A DNA stretch of 64,000 bases from Mesobacillus jeotgali (GTDB taxonomy: Bacteria; Bacillota; Bacilli; Bacillales; Cytobacillaceae), in NCBI RefSeq assembly GCF_900166585.1, contig NZ_FVZC01000008.1, positions 744,001 through 808,000 of the forward strand, given 5' to 3'. The position numbers and the translations under genes were made by a program. Each line of letters opens with the position of its first letter. The stretch's first letter is position 1. The notes under the pieces were generated by a model. The model saw nothing but the letters and a program-made list of their open reading frames with translations, did not search any database and was not told the DNA's origin. Of this stretch, positions 1 to 8,352 are shown in pieces.

Positions 1-231
1 TACGGCTTTGGAGTTGTCGCAGATAAAGGTGGCGCAATCAAGGGAAACAAAGTGGATTTATATTACGATACCGTAAAGGACGTATACGAACAATGGGGCA
101 AAAAGACGCTGGATGCATACATAATTGAAATGGGTGACGGCAAGCTTACAGAAGCTGACCTGAAAGCACTCAACGAAAATGAATCAATGCAGGTTTTCCG
201 CCAGCAATACATTAGTGGTAAAGAATCATAA
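1..231 (+). CDS. yuiC: YuiC-like 3D-domain protein, C-terminal part (5' end outside window)
   Basis: Open from the first base to a TAA at 229-231, giving the last 76 residues. The segment [19 protein letters not shown] carries the closely spaced aspartates of the 3D (Asp-Asp-Asp) domain of murein-acting proteins such as B. subtilis YuiC, a sporulation-associated cell-wall lytic enzyme of the MltA-type fold. The next recognisable gene, yuiD, is also its neighbour in B. subtilis, which supports the name. The signal peptide and N-terminal part lie before the window, so localisation cannot be judged. A hairpin terminator follows within 10 bases. Confidence 0.8.
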   Translation, partial: YGFGVVADKGGAIKGNKVDLYYDTVKDVYEQWGKKTLDAYIIEMGDGKLTEADLKALNENESMQVFRQQYISGKES

Positions 232-239
232 TAAGCTTA

Positions 240-266
240 GGCACTTTCCTCGGGGAAGTGCCTTTT
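240..266 (+). terminator. Rho-independent terminator after yuiC
   Basis: Inverted repeat GGCACTT (240-246) and AAGTGCC (256-262) followed by TTTT, directly after the yuiC stop codon. Confidence 0.8.
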
Positions 267-310
267 AAATGTTTACCCTAGAAATGATGATTTAGAGCCA
301 AGATGCACTT

Positions 311-669
311 CTTAGTGTTTCGCAGGAGCTACATAGCCCGAGATGGAGAGGGAAGCTTAGAAACGGTAAAAGGAGAGAGGCTGCTTTGCCCGAAATGCAG
401 GCGGAATCAGGAAAACGGTAAAAGGAGAGAGGCTTCATTGCCCGAAATAACTGCGAAGTCTGAAAAACGGTAAAAGGAGGAGCCCTGCATTTACCGAAAT
501 GGCTGCGCCAAAATCAAACCGGTAAAAGGAGAGAGGCTGCATTGCTCGAAATGCAGGCGAGATCAGGAAAACGGTAAAAGGAGAAGCCCTGCATTTACCG
601 AAATGGCTGCGCCAAAATCAAACCGGTAAAAGGAAAGACCATCTCTTCGAAAGAGATGGCCAAATTTTT
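311..669. repeat. Tandem 52-bp repeat array 1 with internal dyads, between convergent genes
   Basis: Units begin at 363, 415, 467, 519, 571 and 623, exactly 52 bp apart; a decayed copy can be seen at 311-362. Units start with a CGGTAAAAGGA-type motif. Those at 467 and 571 contain a full dyad, CGGTAAA with TTTACCG 15 bases further on. The other units have TTGCCCG or TTGCTCG at that place, so the dyad is only partial. The array fills the space between the 3' ends of yuiC and the cobalamin-binding gene. No open frame or RNA family is recognised. The last unit runs into a perfect hairpin at 639-659. Confidence 0.9.
639..669. terminator. Strong hairpin with T-run at the end of repeat array 1
   Basis: CCATCTCTT (639-647) pairs with AAGAGATGG (651-659) and is followed by AAATTTTT on the plus strand. 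It lies just downstream of the minus-strand gene that ends at 713, so it may end transcription from either side; the T-run is better on the plus strand. Confidence 0.55.
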
Positions 670-712
670 GATGGTTGAACCTAATTTCACTTGGATCCTG
701 GATGTTAGTGAA

Positions 713-1480
713 TTAGCCGTGAATGAGAGAATGCAATTTCTCAAGTCCATCTAAAAGACGTGGAGATGGACGGCAATATAGCTCTTCTTCGAGGATGAAG
801 ATTCGATCCCCCTTTATCGCGTCTAGTTCTTCCCAGCCCGGCCTGTTTGTGATCAATTCTTTCTTCACCTTTTGCTTCCTGACTCCAACCCAGGCAATGC
901 ATATATAATCTGGCTTCCGGGATAATACATCATCCCAGTCGGTTTGTACGCTTGCGAGCTCAACATCCTTAAAAACATTTTCGGCACCGGCAGCATCGGA
1001 TACTTCTGTGAGCCAATTAATGCCCCCAGGAGTGAATACTGGCTTGGGCCACCACTCCCAATAAAGCTTTGGTTTCCAACGGGCCAATGACCCTTTTTGC
1101 CTGATGTTCTCCAGCCTGTTCCTAAACTGGGCAGCGGCTTCTTGCCCTCGCTCAGGCATGTTCAATGCCTCAGCTGTAGTAATTAAATCATTTTCTATAT
1201 CCTGAAGGGATTGCGGATTCAAAATAATGTGGGGAATCTTTCTCGCTTTCAGGCCTTCTACATTCTTTTCCATTCCCGGGACGCTTAGCGAAGCAAGGAC
1301 GAGGTCTGGCTTCAATTCTTCCACAAGATCCAGGTCAATGGAAAGATCAGGGCCGAGCTGGGGCAATGATTTTACCGCCTCCGGCCAATCAGAAAAATCA
1401 TCCACTCCGACAAGAAGATCCGTCAATCCGAGAAACTCCATGATTTCGGTGTTGCTGGGGCATATAGAAATGACTCTCAT
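713..1480 (-). CDS. Cobalamin-binding (BtuF/ABC_sub_bind-type) protein without a signal peptide
   Basis: About 255 residues beginning MRVISICPSNTEIMEFLG, the typical start of the periplasmic-binding fold used for vitamin B12 and ferric siderophores (COG0614). The domain spans nearly the whole chain. There is no signal peptide or lipobox, unlike true BtuF transporters' binding proteins, and no BtuC/BtuD genes are next to it, so it may bind a corrinoid inside the cell or be a solitary paralogue. A GTG at 1489 is in frame but lies inside the ribosome site AAGGTAGGTG, so the ATG at 1480 is preferred. That ribosome site overlaps the yuiD stop codon, so the two are probably co-transcribed. The family is clear; the ligand is inferred. 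Confidence 0.8.
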   Translation of the reverse strand: MRVISICPSNTEIMEFLGLTDLLVGVDDFSDWPEAVKSLPQLGPDLSIDLDLVEELKPDLVLASLSVPGMEKNVEGLKARKIPHIILNPQSLQDIENDLITTAEALNMPERGQEAAAQFRNRLENIRQKGSLARWKPKLYWEWWPKPVFTPGGINWLTEVSDAAGAENVFKDVELASVQTDWDDVLSRKPDYICIAWVGVRKQKVKKELITNRPGWEELDAIKGDRIFILEEELYCRPSPRLLDGLEKLHSLIHG

Positions 1481-1489
1481 ATCATTCAC

Positions 1490-1969
1490 CTACCTTAATA
1501 AGAGATAATGCAGCAGCAATGTCAGCAAAATGCCAGTCAATCCACCGAAAAAAACTTCTATGGGCTTGTGTCCAAGCAGTTCTTTCAACTCTTTTTGTTT
1601 CTCCTTTTCAGGCTTATCCTGCCAGCCCTTTGCCTCCTGGGCGAAGCGGCCAAAATCAGCCACCAGCTGATTCAGCACTATGGCCTGCTCCCCGGCCTGC
1701 CTGCGGACCCCCGAAGCGTCAAACATCGTGATGATTGCGAAAACGGCTGAAACAGCAAAGACAGCAGAATCCATTCCTGTTTCAAGAGCCACTCCTGTAG
1801 CCAAAGCGGTCACGGCAGCGGAGTGGGAGCTTGGCATTCCGCCAGTACTCGTCAACAGCGACCAGTCAATCCTCCTCGTTGCAATATATTGGATTGGCAC
1901 CTTCACAAACTGCGCGAAAAAGATTCCTGCGAGTGATGCCCATAAAGGAAAATTCGAAAATAATTCCAT
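1490..1969 (-). CDS. yuiD: YuiD, divergent PAP2-family membrane protein
   Basis: 159 residues with several hydrophobic segments. The stretch TGGMPSSHSAAVTALATG is the SSH-containing phosphatase motif of the divergent PAP2 (acid phosphatase/vanadium haloperoxidase-related) family, and FDASGVRRQAGEQA is the second conserved block. Length and neighbours (yuiC, pepA) match B. subtilis YuiD. Function is not established in the family; phospholipid or prenyl-phosphate hydrolysis is only an inference. It is the first gene of a two-gene minus-strand unit with the cobalamin-binding gene. Confidence 0.85.
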   Translation of the reverse strand: MELFSNFPLWASLAGIFFAQFVKVPIQYIATRRIDWSLLTSTGGMPSSHSAAVTALATGVALETGMDSAVFAVSAVFAIITMFDASGVRRQAGEQAIVLNQLVADFGRFAQEAKGWQDKPEKEKQKELKELLGHKPIEVFFGGLTGILLTLLLHYLLLR

Positions 1970-2095
1970 GGCTATTCCCCCTCTATTTATAGAAAAGTAC
2001 CTTTTTCAGTAATACCCAAGTTCAATGATAACATTACAGCTAGTCGGCGATGTTTGATAAAATAGTTTTAATACTTCGGGATGGAGGTGAGGGAT

Positions 2096-2470
2096 TTGAC
2101 GGACTACCCTGAAGAGTACTATGAGTTCTTTATTAAATTCAACGAAGGTGACTATTATACCTGCCATGACTTACTCGAAGATATGTGGATGACCGATAAA
2201 GGCAATCTTTTTTTAAAAGGGCTGCTGCAAATGAGCGTTGCAATCTACCATTATAGCTACGGAAATGTAAAGGGGGCGCGGCTCATGATGCAGGCAGCGC
2301 ATGATTACCTTCAGACCTATCGTCCGCGATATTGGGGACTTGATATGGAAAAAATATATCCCTTCATCGAAGAGTGCCTTAAAACTTTCCCTGCTGTTGA
2401 CCGCGTTCCATATGAGGAAGTCAGGAAACTGCCCGAGCTGCCGGTTTTATACTTGTATCTAGAAGATTAG
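2096..2470 (+). CDS. DUF309 domain-containing protein
   Basis: A 125-residue soluble protein. The block FNEGDYYTCHDLLEDMW near the N-terminus and the helical segment GLLQMSVAIYHYSYGN identify the DUF309 family, common in Bacilli and cyanobacteria and of unknown function. Conserved Tyr, Cys, His and Glu residues in the first block suggest a binding pocket, but no activity is known. A GGAGGTGAG ribosome site (2083-2091) lies just before the TTG at 2096; an upstream in-frame ATG at 2081 overlaps that site, so TTG is preferred. It stands alone between the divergent yuiD and pepA. Confidence 0.8.
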   Translation: MTDYPEEYYEFFIKFNEGDYYTCHDLLEDMWMTDKGNLFLKGLLQMSVAIYHYSYGNVKGARLMMQAAHDYLQTYRPRYWGLDMEKIYPFIEECLKTFPAVDRVPYEEVRKLPELPVLYLYLED

Positions 2471-2555
2471 CAGGTTGGTTAAAAATAAAGTGAGGGAGTC
2501 GAAATATTTTGATGGTTTCGATATAATGAAACTATAAATTATGAGGGGTGAAAAG

Positions 2556-4067
2556 ATGTTTACAGTGAACGATCAATTTAATCTTACAAACAGTCACGAT
2601 TGTCTGGTAATTGGCCTGTTCAATAAGCCGTCAGGTCTTGAGGGTGTGGCTGGCGAAGCAGATAAGCTTTTTGATGGACAATTGACTGAACTAATCAAAA
2701 GCGGGGATATTTCAACCAAGAAAAAAACGATTTCAAAAATACATACTTTCGGTAAAATTGGTGCAAAAAAAATATATTTTGTCGGCCTCGGGCATGAGAA
2801 GGAATATAAATTCGAGACATTGAGAGACGCACTTGGCCGCCTATTCAAGACTGCAAAGAAGGAGAAATGGACAGAAGCAGCAGTGCTGTTGGATACATTT
2901 ACAAGCGCTACCGTCGAGTTAAATGATGCAGCGCATGCGCTTGGAGAAGCTTTCCCGCTGGCAACATATGAATTCGAAGGCTACAAACAGAAGACCAATG
3001 AGCCGGAAAAGCGAATTGAAAGCCTGACTATTTACAGTGCAGATGGAGAGGGCGAGGTGGAAGCAGCTTTCGAAGTTGGCTTTGTTTTTGGCAAGGGAAC
3101 GAATTCAGCACGCACGCTTGTCAATACACCTGGCAATCTTTTGACTGCCACAGACATGGCAGAATATGCAATGAAGCTGGCAGAAAAATATGAGTTCGAA
3201 GCAGAAGTTTTAGAAAAAGAAGAAATGGAAAAGCTCGGCATGGGAGCGTTGCTTGCAGTAAACCAGGGTTCTGCGGAGCCGCCTAAAATGATTGTCCTCA
3301 AATATCAGGGCAAGGAAGAATGGAAGGATGTCATCGGCCTTGTAGGAAAGGGCATTACGTTTGACACAGGTGGTTATTCCATCAAGACGAAGGCTGGCAT
3401 CGTCGGCATGAAATCGGATATGGGCGGTGCAGCGGCTGTGCTTGGTGCGATGGAAATCATCGGGGAACTAAAGCCGGAACAAAACGTGGTAGCGGTAATC
3501 CCGTCTACAGACAACATGATCAGCGGCACAGCATTCAAGCCGGATGATGTCATCACGTCAATGAGCGGAAAAACGATCGAAGTGCTTAATACTGATGCAG
3601 AAGGCCGTCTTGTGCTTGCCGATGCAATGACATACGCAAAGCATCATGGAGCCGATTACCTGATTGATATTGCAACATTAACAGGTGGAGTCATTACTGC
3701 ACTCGGCCTGCATACGTCAGGTGCATTGACAAATAACGAGGAATTGTTTGAACAAGTTCTCGAGGCTTCCTATGAATCCGGAGAGCCAATCTGGCGCCTG
3801 CCATTATTCGAGCGCGACATTGAGCGTGTAAGAGGCAGCAAGATTGCTGACCTGAACAACTCTCCAGGTGCAGAAGGCCATGCAATCATGGGCGGAGCCT
3901 TTGTCGGTGAGTTTGCGGAAGGCACACCATGGGTGCACCTCGACATCGCCGGAACAGCAACCACAAGCAAAGAGCACGACCTGGGCCCAGCAGGAGCAAC
4001 CGGAGTTATGGCACGAACACTCGCATTGCTCGTTGAAAGATTTGAGACTGCGGCTGATAAGGAATAA
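2556..4067 (+). CDS. pepA: Leucyl aminopeptidase (M17 family)
   Basis: About 503 residues. The C-terminal catalytic half has the M17 signatures: [16 protein letters not shown] (metal-binding Lys and Asp), the [12 protein letters not shown] box (catalytic and metal-binding residues), and [13 protein letters not shown]. The N-terminal third is the less conserved macro-like domain. It is a cytosolic two-metal enzyme that releases N-terminal residues from peptides. An ATG at 2541 lies before the ribosome site AGGGGTGA, so the start is ATG 2556. It corresponds to B. subtilis yuiE in both sequence and place. A TATAAT at 2522-2527 sits in a TCGAAA/TTTCGA dyad (2499-2504, 2516-2521) that could be a control site. 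Confidence 0.95.
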   Translation: MFTVNDQFNLTNSHDCLVIGLFNKPSGLEGVAGEADKLFDGQLTELIKSGDISTKKKTISKIHTFGKIGAKKIYFVGLGHEKEYKFETLRDALGRLFKTAKKEKWTEAAVLLDTFTSATVELNDAAHALGEAFPLATYEFEGYKQKTNEPEKRIESLTIYSADGEGEVEAAFEVGFVFGKGTNSARTLVNTPGNLLTATDMAEYAMKLAEKYEFEAEVLEKEEMEKLGMGALLAVNQGSAEPPKMIVLKYQGKEEWKDVIGLVGKGITFDTGGYSIKTKAGIVGMKSDMGGAAAVLGAMEIIGELKPEQNVVAVIPSTDNMISGTAFKPDDVITSMSGKTIEVLNTDAEGRLVLADAMTYAKHHGADYLIDIATLTGGVITALGLHTSGALTNNEELFEQVLEASYESGEPIWRLPLFERDIERVRGSKIADLNNSPGAEGHAIMGGAFVGEFAEGTPWVHLDIAGTATTSKEHDLGPAGATGVMARTLALLVERFETAADKE

Positions 4068-4082
4068 ATAGATAAATTGATG

Positions 4083-4115
4083 ATCCCAAAGCCTGAGAGG
4101 CTTTGGGATTTTTTA
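4083..4115 (+). terminator. Rho-independent terminator after pepA
   Basis: ATCCCAAAGCC pairs with GGCTTTGGGAT (4083-4109), followed by TTTTTA. Confidence 0.9.
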
Positions 4116-4139
4116 TTGAGATGAGGAGATATTTTTGGT

Positions 4140-4290
4140 TGAGTGATTAGAAGAAGATATGAGTTCAGACAAAACAAAGCCAGGAGAGAGGTGTAATTGT
4201 AGGTGTGAGTTCAGCTAAAACTGCGCCAGCAGAGTGGTGAATTGTCCGAAGCAGGAGTGGGTTCCCCTCCTGAATTTTCCTTAGCACCCT
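4140..4290. repeat. Two decayed direct repeats in the pepA-yuiF gap
   Basis: TGAGTTCAG recurs about 46 bp apart, each followed by an A-rich stretch, then GCCAG(G/C)AGAG and GGTG(T/A)A. Only two copies are visible and they have diverged. The remaining gene-free sequence up to 4432 is AT-rich and holds the presumed yuiF promoter, which I could not fix with certainty. Confidence 0.4.
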
Positions 4291-4432
4291 AAAATCCTCT
4301 TAAAATTGTTTAAACAAACCCGTTGACATAAAAAGTGATTCTATGATAATTTAATACTTGTCTTTTTAATTCTTTACCAATTTACCAAACTAAAGTAAAT
4401 ATTCAAGATTATCATCGAGAGGGGCACACATA

Positions 4433-5743
4433 ATGAATGCAGTTCTTATTGCCGTGCTGGCGATGCTGATCCTTAGTCTGCTTCGTGTCAATGTTGTATT
4501 GGCATTGGTTGCGGGGGCTTTGATCGGCGGGCTGACTGGCGGCTTGAGTATAGAGAAGACGATAGAAGTTTTTACAGGAGGACTTGGAGGCAGCGCCGAG
4601 GTTGCGCTTAGCTACGCGCTGCTTGGCGGATTCGCAGTGGCTATTTCCAAGACTGGATTGCCTAACCTGATCGTTGACTGGATGATCAACATGATTGGGA
4701 AAAAGGGCGAGTCCAAAGCAAAGACCTATTCAAAAGCAATTATTGTCATCCTGATTTTAATGATGTCAATTTTCTCACAGAACTTGATACCAATCCACAT
4801 CGCTTTCATCCCGATTTTGATTCCGCCATTGTTGATTATTTTCAATGAGCTGAAAATCGATAGACGTTTGATTGCATCGGTGCTGACATTCGGTCTGACG
4901 GCGCCCTATATTTTGCTGCCGGTAGGCTTCGGGGCAATTTTCCACGAAATCCTGGCAACGAACATGGCTGAAGGCGGGATGAAGATCAATATGGGTGATA
5001 TTCCGACAGCGATGCTTATTCCTACTGCAGGCATGGTTATTGGATTGCTGATCGCTATTTTTGTTTATCGCAAACCAAAAAGCTATCAAAATCATCAAGT
5101 AGTCGAAGTTGAGAAGAATGAGTATTCAAAAGCAGGAATCATTTTCTCATTGGTTGCAATTATTGCTGCTCTTGCAGCACAGCTGTATTTTGAATCGATG
5201 ATCATTGGCGCGGTTGCCGGGATCCTTGTTGTATATGCGAGCGGTGCAATAAAGTGGCGCGAAGCTGACGATCTTTTAACAGAGGGCATGAAAATGATGG
5301 CGTTCATCGGATTCGTCATGCTGGCTGCATTCGGATTCGCAGATGTGTTGAAAGAAACGGGAGATGTGGACTCACTTGTCACTCAGTCTGCTAATGCCAT
5401 TGGCAATAATAAAGCCATGGGCGCCCTGTTGATGCTGGTTGTCGGATTGCTGGTCACAATGGGAATCGGGTCTTCGTTCTCGACAATACCAATCATTGCT
5501 ACAATTTTCGTACCGCTAAGTATCCAATTGGGTTTCAGCCCGATGGCTACGATTGCTATTGTTGGAACAGCAGCTGCACTTGGTGATGCCGGATCACCTG
5601 CATCAGACAGTACACTTGGACCAACTGCTGGTTTGAATGCAGATGGCCAGCACAACCACATCTGGGATACAGTCGTCCCGACGTTCATACACTACAATAT
5701 TCCTTTGATCATTTTCGGCTGGATCGCCGCAATGATTTTATAA
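4433..5743 (+). CDS. yuiF: YuiF, Na+/H+ antiporter family (NhaC-like) membrane transporter
   Basis: 436 residues, almost entirely hydrophobic with about ten or more membrane segments. The N-terminus and the internal blocks [18 protein letters not shown] and [19 protein letters not shown] are typical of the Na+/H+ antiporter family that includes B. subtilis YuiF. Family members have been linked to sodium/proton exchange or to amino-acid transport; the sequence does not decide which. AGAGGGG before the ATG is the ribosome site. It follows pepA as in B. subtilis and has its own terminator, so it is probably monocistronic. Confidence 0.88.
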   Translation: MNAVLIAVLAMLILSLLRVNVVLALVAGALIGGLTGGLSIEKTIEVFTGGLGGSAEVALSYALLGGFAVAISKTGLPNLIVDWMINMIGKKGESKAKTYSKAIIVILILMMSIFSQNLIPIHIAFIPILIPPLLIIFNELKIDRRLIASVLTFGLTAPYILLPVGFGAIFHEILATNMAEGGMKINMGDIPTAMLIPTAGMVIGLLIAIFVYRKPKSYQNHQVVEVEKNEYSKAGIIFSLVAIIAALAAQLYFESMIIGAVAGILVVYASGAIKWREADDLLTEGMKMMAFIGFVMLAAFGFADVLKETGDVDSLVTQSANAIGNNKAMGALLMLVVGLLVTMGIGSSFSTIPIIATIFVPLSIQLGFSPMATIAIVGTAAALGDAGSPASDSTLGPTAGLNADGQHNHIWDTVVPTFIHYNIPLIIFGWIAAMIL

Positions 5744-5753
5744 TCTCAAATAG

Positions 5754-5794
5754 AGCCGTTCTCCTTTTACAGGCAGGACGGCTTTGTTTATTTT
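5754..5794 (+). terminator. Rho-independent terminator after yuiF
   Basis: AGCCGTTCT (5754-5762) pairs imperfectly with AGGACGGCT (5775-5783), followed by TTGTTTATTTT. Confidence 0.75.
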
Positions 5795-5797
5795 AAA

Positions 5798-5984
5798 GGG
5801 CTCTTTTCTCAAATTTAGTTGCTATTGATAACGAAATCTGATTGAATGACCAATGTTGCTACACTAAAAATTAAAGCTTATTATGAGAAAAGAGCTTGCA
5901 CACTTAATACCGAACTACATAACTGCATTTTATCACGATAAAATCGGCTTTAGGATTTTAACAACAATCTAACGAAAACAGCCT
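5798..5984. mobile_element. MITE-like element, copy A (187 bp)
   Basis: The ends form inverted repeats: GGGCTCTTTTC on the left and GAAAACAGCCT on the right. It is flanked on both sides by TTTAAA (5792-5797 and 5985-5990), a 6-bp target-site duplication. The reverse complement of its right half is nearly identical to the start of the element at 6907-7090. It has no coding capacity, which fits a non-autonomous transposable element moved by a transposase elsewhere in the genome. Confidence 0.85.
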
Positions 5985-6027
5985 TTTAAAAAGAAAATTC
6001 AGTAGGATAATAAAAAGAGGTGATGAA

Positions 6028-6624
6028 ATGTACTTCGGAAAACCGCGGAAAAAGGGTCCCACGGACAGAGTCCCGCCAAATCAAAATGTGACGACGTCTT
6101 TTCCTGTTTTGCATTATGGAAATGTCCCATATTATAAAAATCTTGATGAATGGACACTGAAGATTTATGGACTTGTAGAAAAAGAGGTCACCTTATTATA
6201 TAAAGAACTGATGTCCTTGCCTCAAACGACCTCTGGCAATGACATCCACTGTGTGACTGGCTGGTCCAAGCTGGATAATGTTTGGGAGGGAGTTCCCACT
6301 CAACAGCTGGCCAAAATGGCCCAACCAATGGAATGTGCCAAATATGTCATCCTCCATGCTGAAGAAAATTGGACGACCAACCTTCCTGTTGCGGATTTTC
6401 TAAAAGAAACGAGCCTGCTTGCCCATACCCATAATGGTGAACAGTTATCTCCAGAGCATGGGTACCCATTGCGGGCGGTCATTCCTCACTTATACTTCTG
6501 GAAAAGCGCAAAATGGATCCGGGGAATTGAATTTACTTCTGAAAACCAGCCGGGATTTTGGGAGGAAAATGGCTATCATATGTATGGAGACCCCTGGAAG
6601 GAACAGCGTATGACCTGGGACTAG
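6028..6624 (+). CDS. yuiH: YuiH-like sulfite-oxidase-family molybdopterin oxidoreductase
   Basis: 198 residues forming a single oxidoreductase molybdopterin-binding domain. Cys75 in NDIHCVTGWSKLDNVWEGVP is the expected molybdenum ligand, and the C-terminal half has HAEENWTTNLPVADFL and GYPLRAVIPHLYFWKSAKWI typical of the family. It lacks a Tat or Sec signal, the haem domain and the dimerisation domain of true sulfite oxidases, so it is a short YuiH/MsrP-like form. Substrate is unknown. Ribosome site AAAAGAGGTGATGAA. It lies between the two inverted MITE copies together with the next small gene. Confidence 0.85.
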   Translation: MYFGKPRKKGPTDRVPPNQNVTTSFPVLHYGNVPYYKNLDEWTLKIYGLVEKEVTLLYKELMSLPQTTSGNDIHCVTGWSKLDNVWEGVPTQQLAKMAQPMECAKYVILHAEENWTTNLPVADFLKETSLLAHTHNGEQLSPEHGYPLRAVIPHLYFWKSAKWIRGIEFTSENQPGFWEENGYHMYGDPWKEQRMTWD

Positions 6625-6670
6625 GCATTTTTTTCAGTATAATGGACAAACGCCTATTCAACTGTCCCTC

Positions 6671-6703
6671 TGTATGCATATGAAGTAATATAGGCATACA
6701 AAA
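6671..6703 (+). promoter_or_regulatory. Possible sporulation sigma-E-type promoter and dyad before the Gly/Tyr-rich gene
   Basis: TGTATGC (6671-6677) and GCATACA (6694-6700) form an inverted repeat. CATACAAA (6695-6702) resembles the sigma-E -10 box CATACANT and GCATATG (6676-6682) lies at roughly -35. The match is by eye and the spacing is a little short. Confidence 0.3.
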
Positions 6704-6719
6704 TGAGGGAGGTAGCTTG

Positions 6720-6905
6720 ATGAATAGGAGAAGACCATTTTATGGCGGCCGGCGTCCATTCGGTTTTGGTTTTGGGGGTCCTTTTATTGGAGGAGTACTC
6801 GGTGGCCTTTTAGGCAGTGCGTTATACCCGGGCGCATATGGCTATGGTTACGGCGGATACCCGCCCTACGGCTATGGTTATGGATATGGATACCCATTTT
6901 ATTAA
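6720..6905 (+). CDS. Small Gly/Tyr-rich protein, possible spore-coat-type protein
   Basis: 61 residues. An Arg-rich N-terminus (MNRRRPFYGGRRPF) is followed by a glycine-rich hydrophobic stretch and then repeated GYGYGGYPPYGYGYGYGYP. Such low-complexity Gly/Tyr/Pro proteins are common among Bacillus spore-coat and surface proteins, but no family is recognised with certainty. The start is ATG 6720 with GGGAGGT at 6708-6713; a TTG one codon earlier is less likely. The stop codon lies inside the 6-bp duplication made when MITE copy B inserted, so that element landed at the very end of the gene without altering it. Confidence 0.65.
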   Translation: MNRRRPFYGGRRPFGFGFGGPFIGGVLGGLLGSALYPGAYGYGYGGYPPYGYGYGYGYPFY

Positions 6906-6906
6906 A

Positions 6907-7090
6907 AGGCTGTTTTCGTAAAGATTGTTGTTAAAATCCTAAAGCCGATTTTAACGTGATAAAAGCTATTTTGCAGGTCGGTACTAAGTTGGCAAGCTCT
7001 TTTCTCTTATTAAGCGTTAAATTGTGAAGAAACTTAAGTAATTCCATCCTATTTTGTATTCAATAGCAACAAAGTTTGAGAAAAGAGCCT
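6907..7090. mobile_element. MITE-like element, copy B (184 bp), inverted relative to copy A
   Basis: Left end AGGCTGTTTTC, right end GAGAAAAGAGCCT, flanked by ATTAAA at 6901-6906 and 7091-7096 (6-bp target-site duplication). The first 60 bases match the reverse complement of copy A over most positions, including AAAGCCGATTTTA and ATTGTTGTTAAAATCC; the other half has diverged more. No coding capacity. Confidence 0.85.
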
Positions 7091-7105
7091 ATTAAAAATA
7101 ATTAT

Positions 7106-7132
7106 AGCCGCTGTTCTAACAGCGGCTTTTTT
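7106..7132. terminator. Terminator between convergent small genes
   Basis: AGCCGCTGTT pairs with AACAGCGGCT (7106-7126), then TTTTTT. It presumably served the Gly/Tyr-rich gene before the MITE inserted upstream of it. Confidence 0.85.
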
Positions 7133-7136
7133 CAAT

Positions 7137-7478
7137 TCAGTGCCACCTTAGCTGAGTGATAATATGGCAGCATTCTTTTTCCCCTGCATAATCCGTGAAA
7201 TTCATGGTAATTCCATCGGGGTTATAATCGATTTTAGGCATTTTCTTGATTCCTGTTGCTCTGATCATCCGTTCCACTTCTTTTCTATTTGATTGTTGTG
7301 CAGCAGACATCAAATCCCTGGAAAAAGAGGACGAAGATGTGATCTGGGACATTACGATATTTGCATCTTTCATCAGGGCAATTGATTTTTGAGCGGATGT
7401 TTTGAACAGGGTTGCATTCACTTCAGGAAATGGACGAGCATCGGAATGTTTATTTTTATAAAAAAATAAACAATGCAT
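7137..7478 (-). CDS. Conserved Bacillus hypothetical protein
   Basis: 113 residues, soluble, with no signal peptide or membrane segment. The C-terminus ends CCHIITQLRWH and the middle has a helical stretch SRDLMSAAQQSNRKEVERMI. I recall similar proteins of about this size in spore formers but cannot name a function. The start at 7478 has GGGAGGTACCT as ribosome site. A CATACATT box on the same strand 42 bases upstream resembles a sigma-E -10 element, which would fit a sporulation role; this is inference. Confidence 0.65.
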   Translation of the reverse strand: MHCLFFYKNKHSDARPFPEVNATLFKTSAQKSIALMKDANIVMSQITSSSSFSRDLMSAAQQSNRKEVERMIRATGIKKMPKIDYNPDGITMNFTDYAGEKECCHIITQLRWH

Positions 7479-7519
7479 AGGTACCTCCCCTCCAGACGGG
7501 TAATTTCATAATATGATTC

Positions 7520-7527
7520 AATGTATG
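7520..7527 (-). promoter_or_regulatory. Possible sigma-E -10 box (CATACATT)
   Basis: Reading on the minus strand the sequence is CATACATT, an exact match to the sigma-E -10 consensus CATACANT, 42 bases before the ATG at 7478. A convincing -35 was not fixed. Confidence 0.3.
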
Positions 7528-7682
7528 AAAGCCGCCTCCTAAGTATGTAGGAGGGAAAAGCTCAAAAATACTTATATGCTGGAAAAAAAGGGTATACAAA
7601 CGTAAAAGGAGAATTGTTATACATAATAACTTCTGAGTTGAAATAGAATCGGACCAAGGTATGCATGAAAGGGGGAGACCTC

Positions 7683-8321
7683 ATGGATTTGGATCTGGTC
7701 GTCAATATTATTGACGAAAACGGCTATTTAGGTTTGTTTTTATGGTTGTGGTTTGGGGTGTTTATCCTTCCAGTACCAAACGAGGTCATCTTGATGACTG
7801 TCGGCCTGGCTTCGTCCCAGGGAGCTTTAACCCCCATGCTTGCCTTTTGTGTTACATATTTGGGTATATCTGCGGCTTTCACTTCCAGCTATATTTTTGG
7901 GAGGGTGATAGGAAGAAGATTATTACGGTTAATGCGAAGAAAAAAGCGGTTCGTGAATTCAATTGAATCAGCCATGGGGTTAATGGAGAAATACCATGCA
8001 TTTTCCCTATCCCTTAGTTGTTTTGTTCCCGGAGCCCGTTATTTGGTGCCATTGCTTTATGGGATCAGCCGGCTTTCATTCAGAACGTTTGCCATCTTTG
8101 CATATAGCGGTGCTTTTGTATGGGTATTGATTATTTTTGTGTCAGGCTACCTATTTGGCGATAAAATGGATCTGGTCATGAAGTATAGCGATGAGTTGTG
8201 GCTGGTGGTCCTTGCTGGGGTGATTGTCTTTGTCAGCATCATAGTACGGCGGAAAAAAACTATTAAGGAAACAGGCACTGGAATGGAGAAAGCCATTTAT
8301 CAGGAAAGGCAGCAAAAATAG
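7683..8321 (+). CDS. DedA family (VTT domain) membrane protein
   Basis: 212 residues with about five hydrophobic segments. The family signature FVPGARYLVPLLYGISRLS and the early acidic/proline motif FILPVPNEVILM identify a DedA/SNARE-associated protein. DedA members act as undecaprenyl-phosphate or phospholipid flippases and support membrane homeostasis in other bacteria; which lipid this one moves is unknown. An ATG at 7665 overlaps the ribosome site AAAGGGGGAGA, so the start is ATG 7683. A second DedA protein is at 37576-38160. Confidence 0.87.
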   Translation: MDLDLVVNIIDENGYLGLFLWLWFGVFILPVPNEVILMTVGLASSQGALTPMLAFCVTYLGISAAFTSSYIFGRVIGRRLLRLMRRKKRFVNSIESAMGLMEKYHAFSLSLSCFVPGARYLVPLLYGISRLSFRTFAIFAYSGAFVWVLIIFVSGYLFGDKMDLVMKYSDELWLVVLAGVIVFVSIIVRRKKTIKETGTGMEKAIYQERQQK

Positions 8322-8352
8322 CTGCCTTCACCTGTAACTTGTCCTTTATTGG

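Noticed and set aside
311..669. Possible CRISPR array (regular repeats)
   Set aside because: Units are contiguous 52-bp repeats with no unique spacers, no leader and no cas genes nearby. The same applies to 17634-18222.
2499..2521. Operator in the pepA promoter (TCGAAA/TTTCGA dyad)
   Set aside because: Only six bases per arm and no matching site elsewhere noticed; noted in the pepA entry but not called separately.
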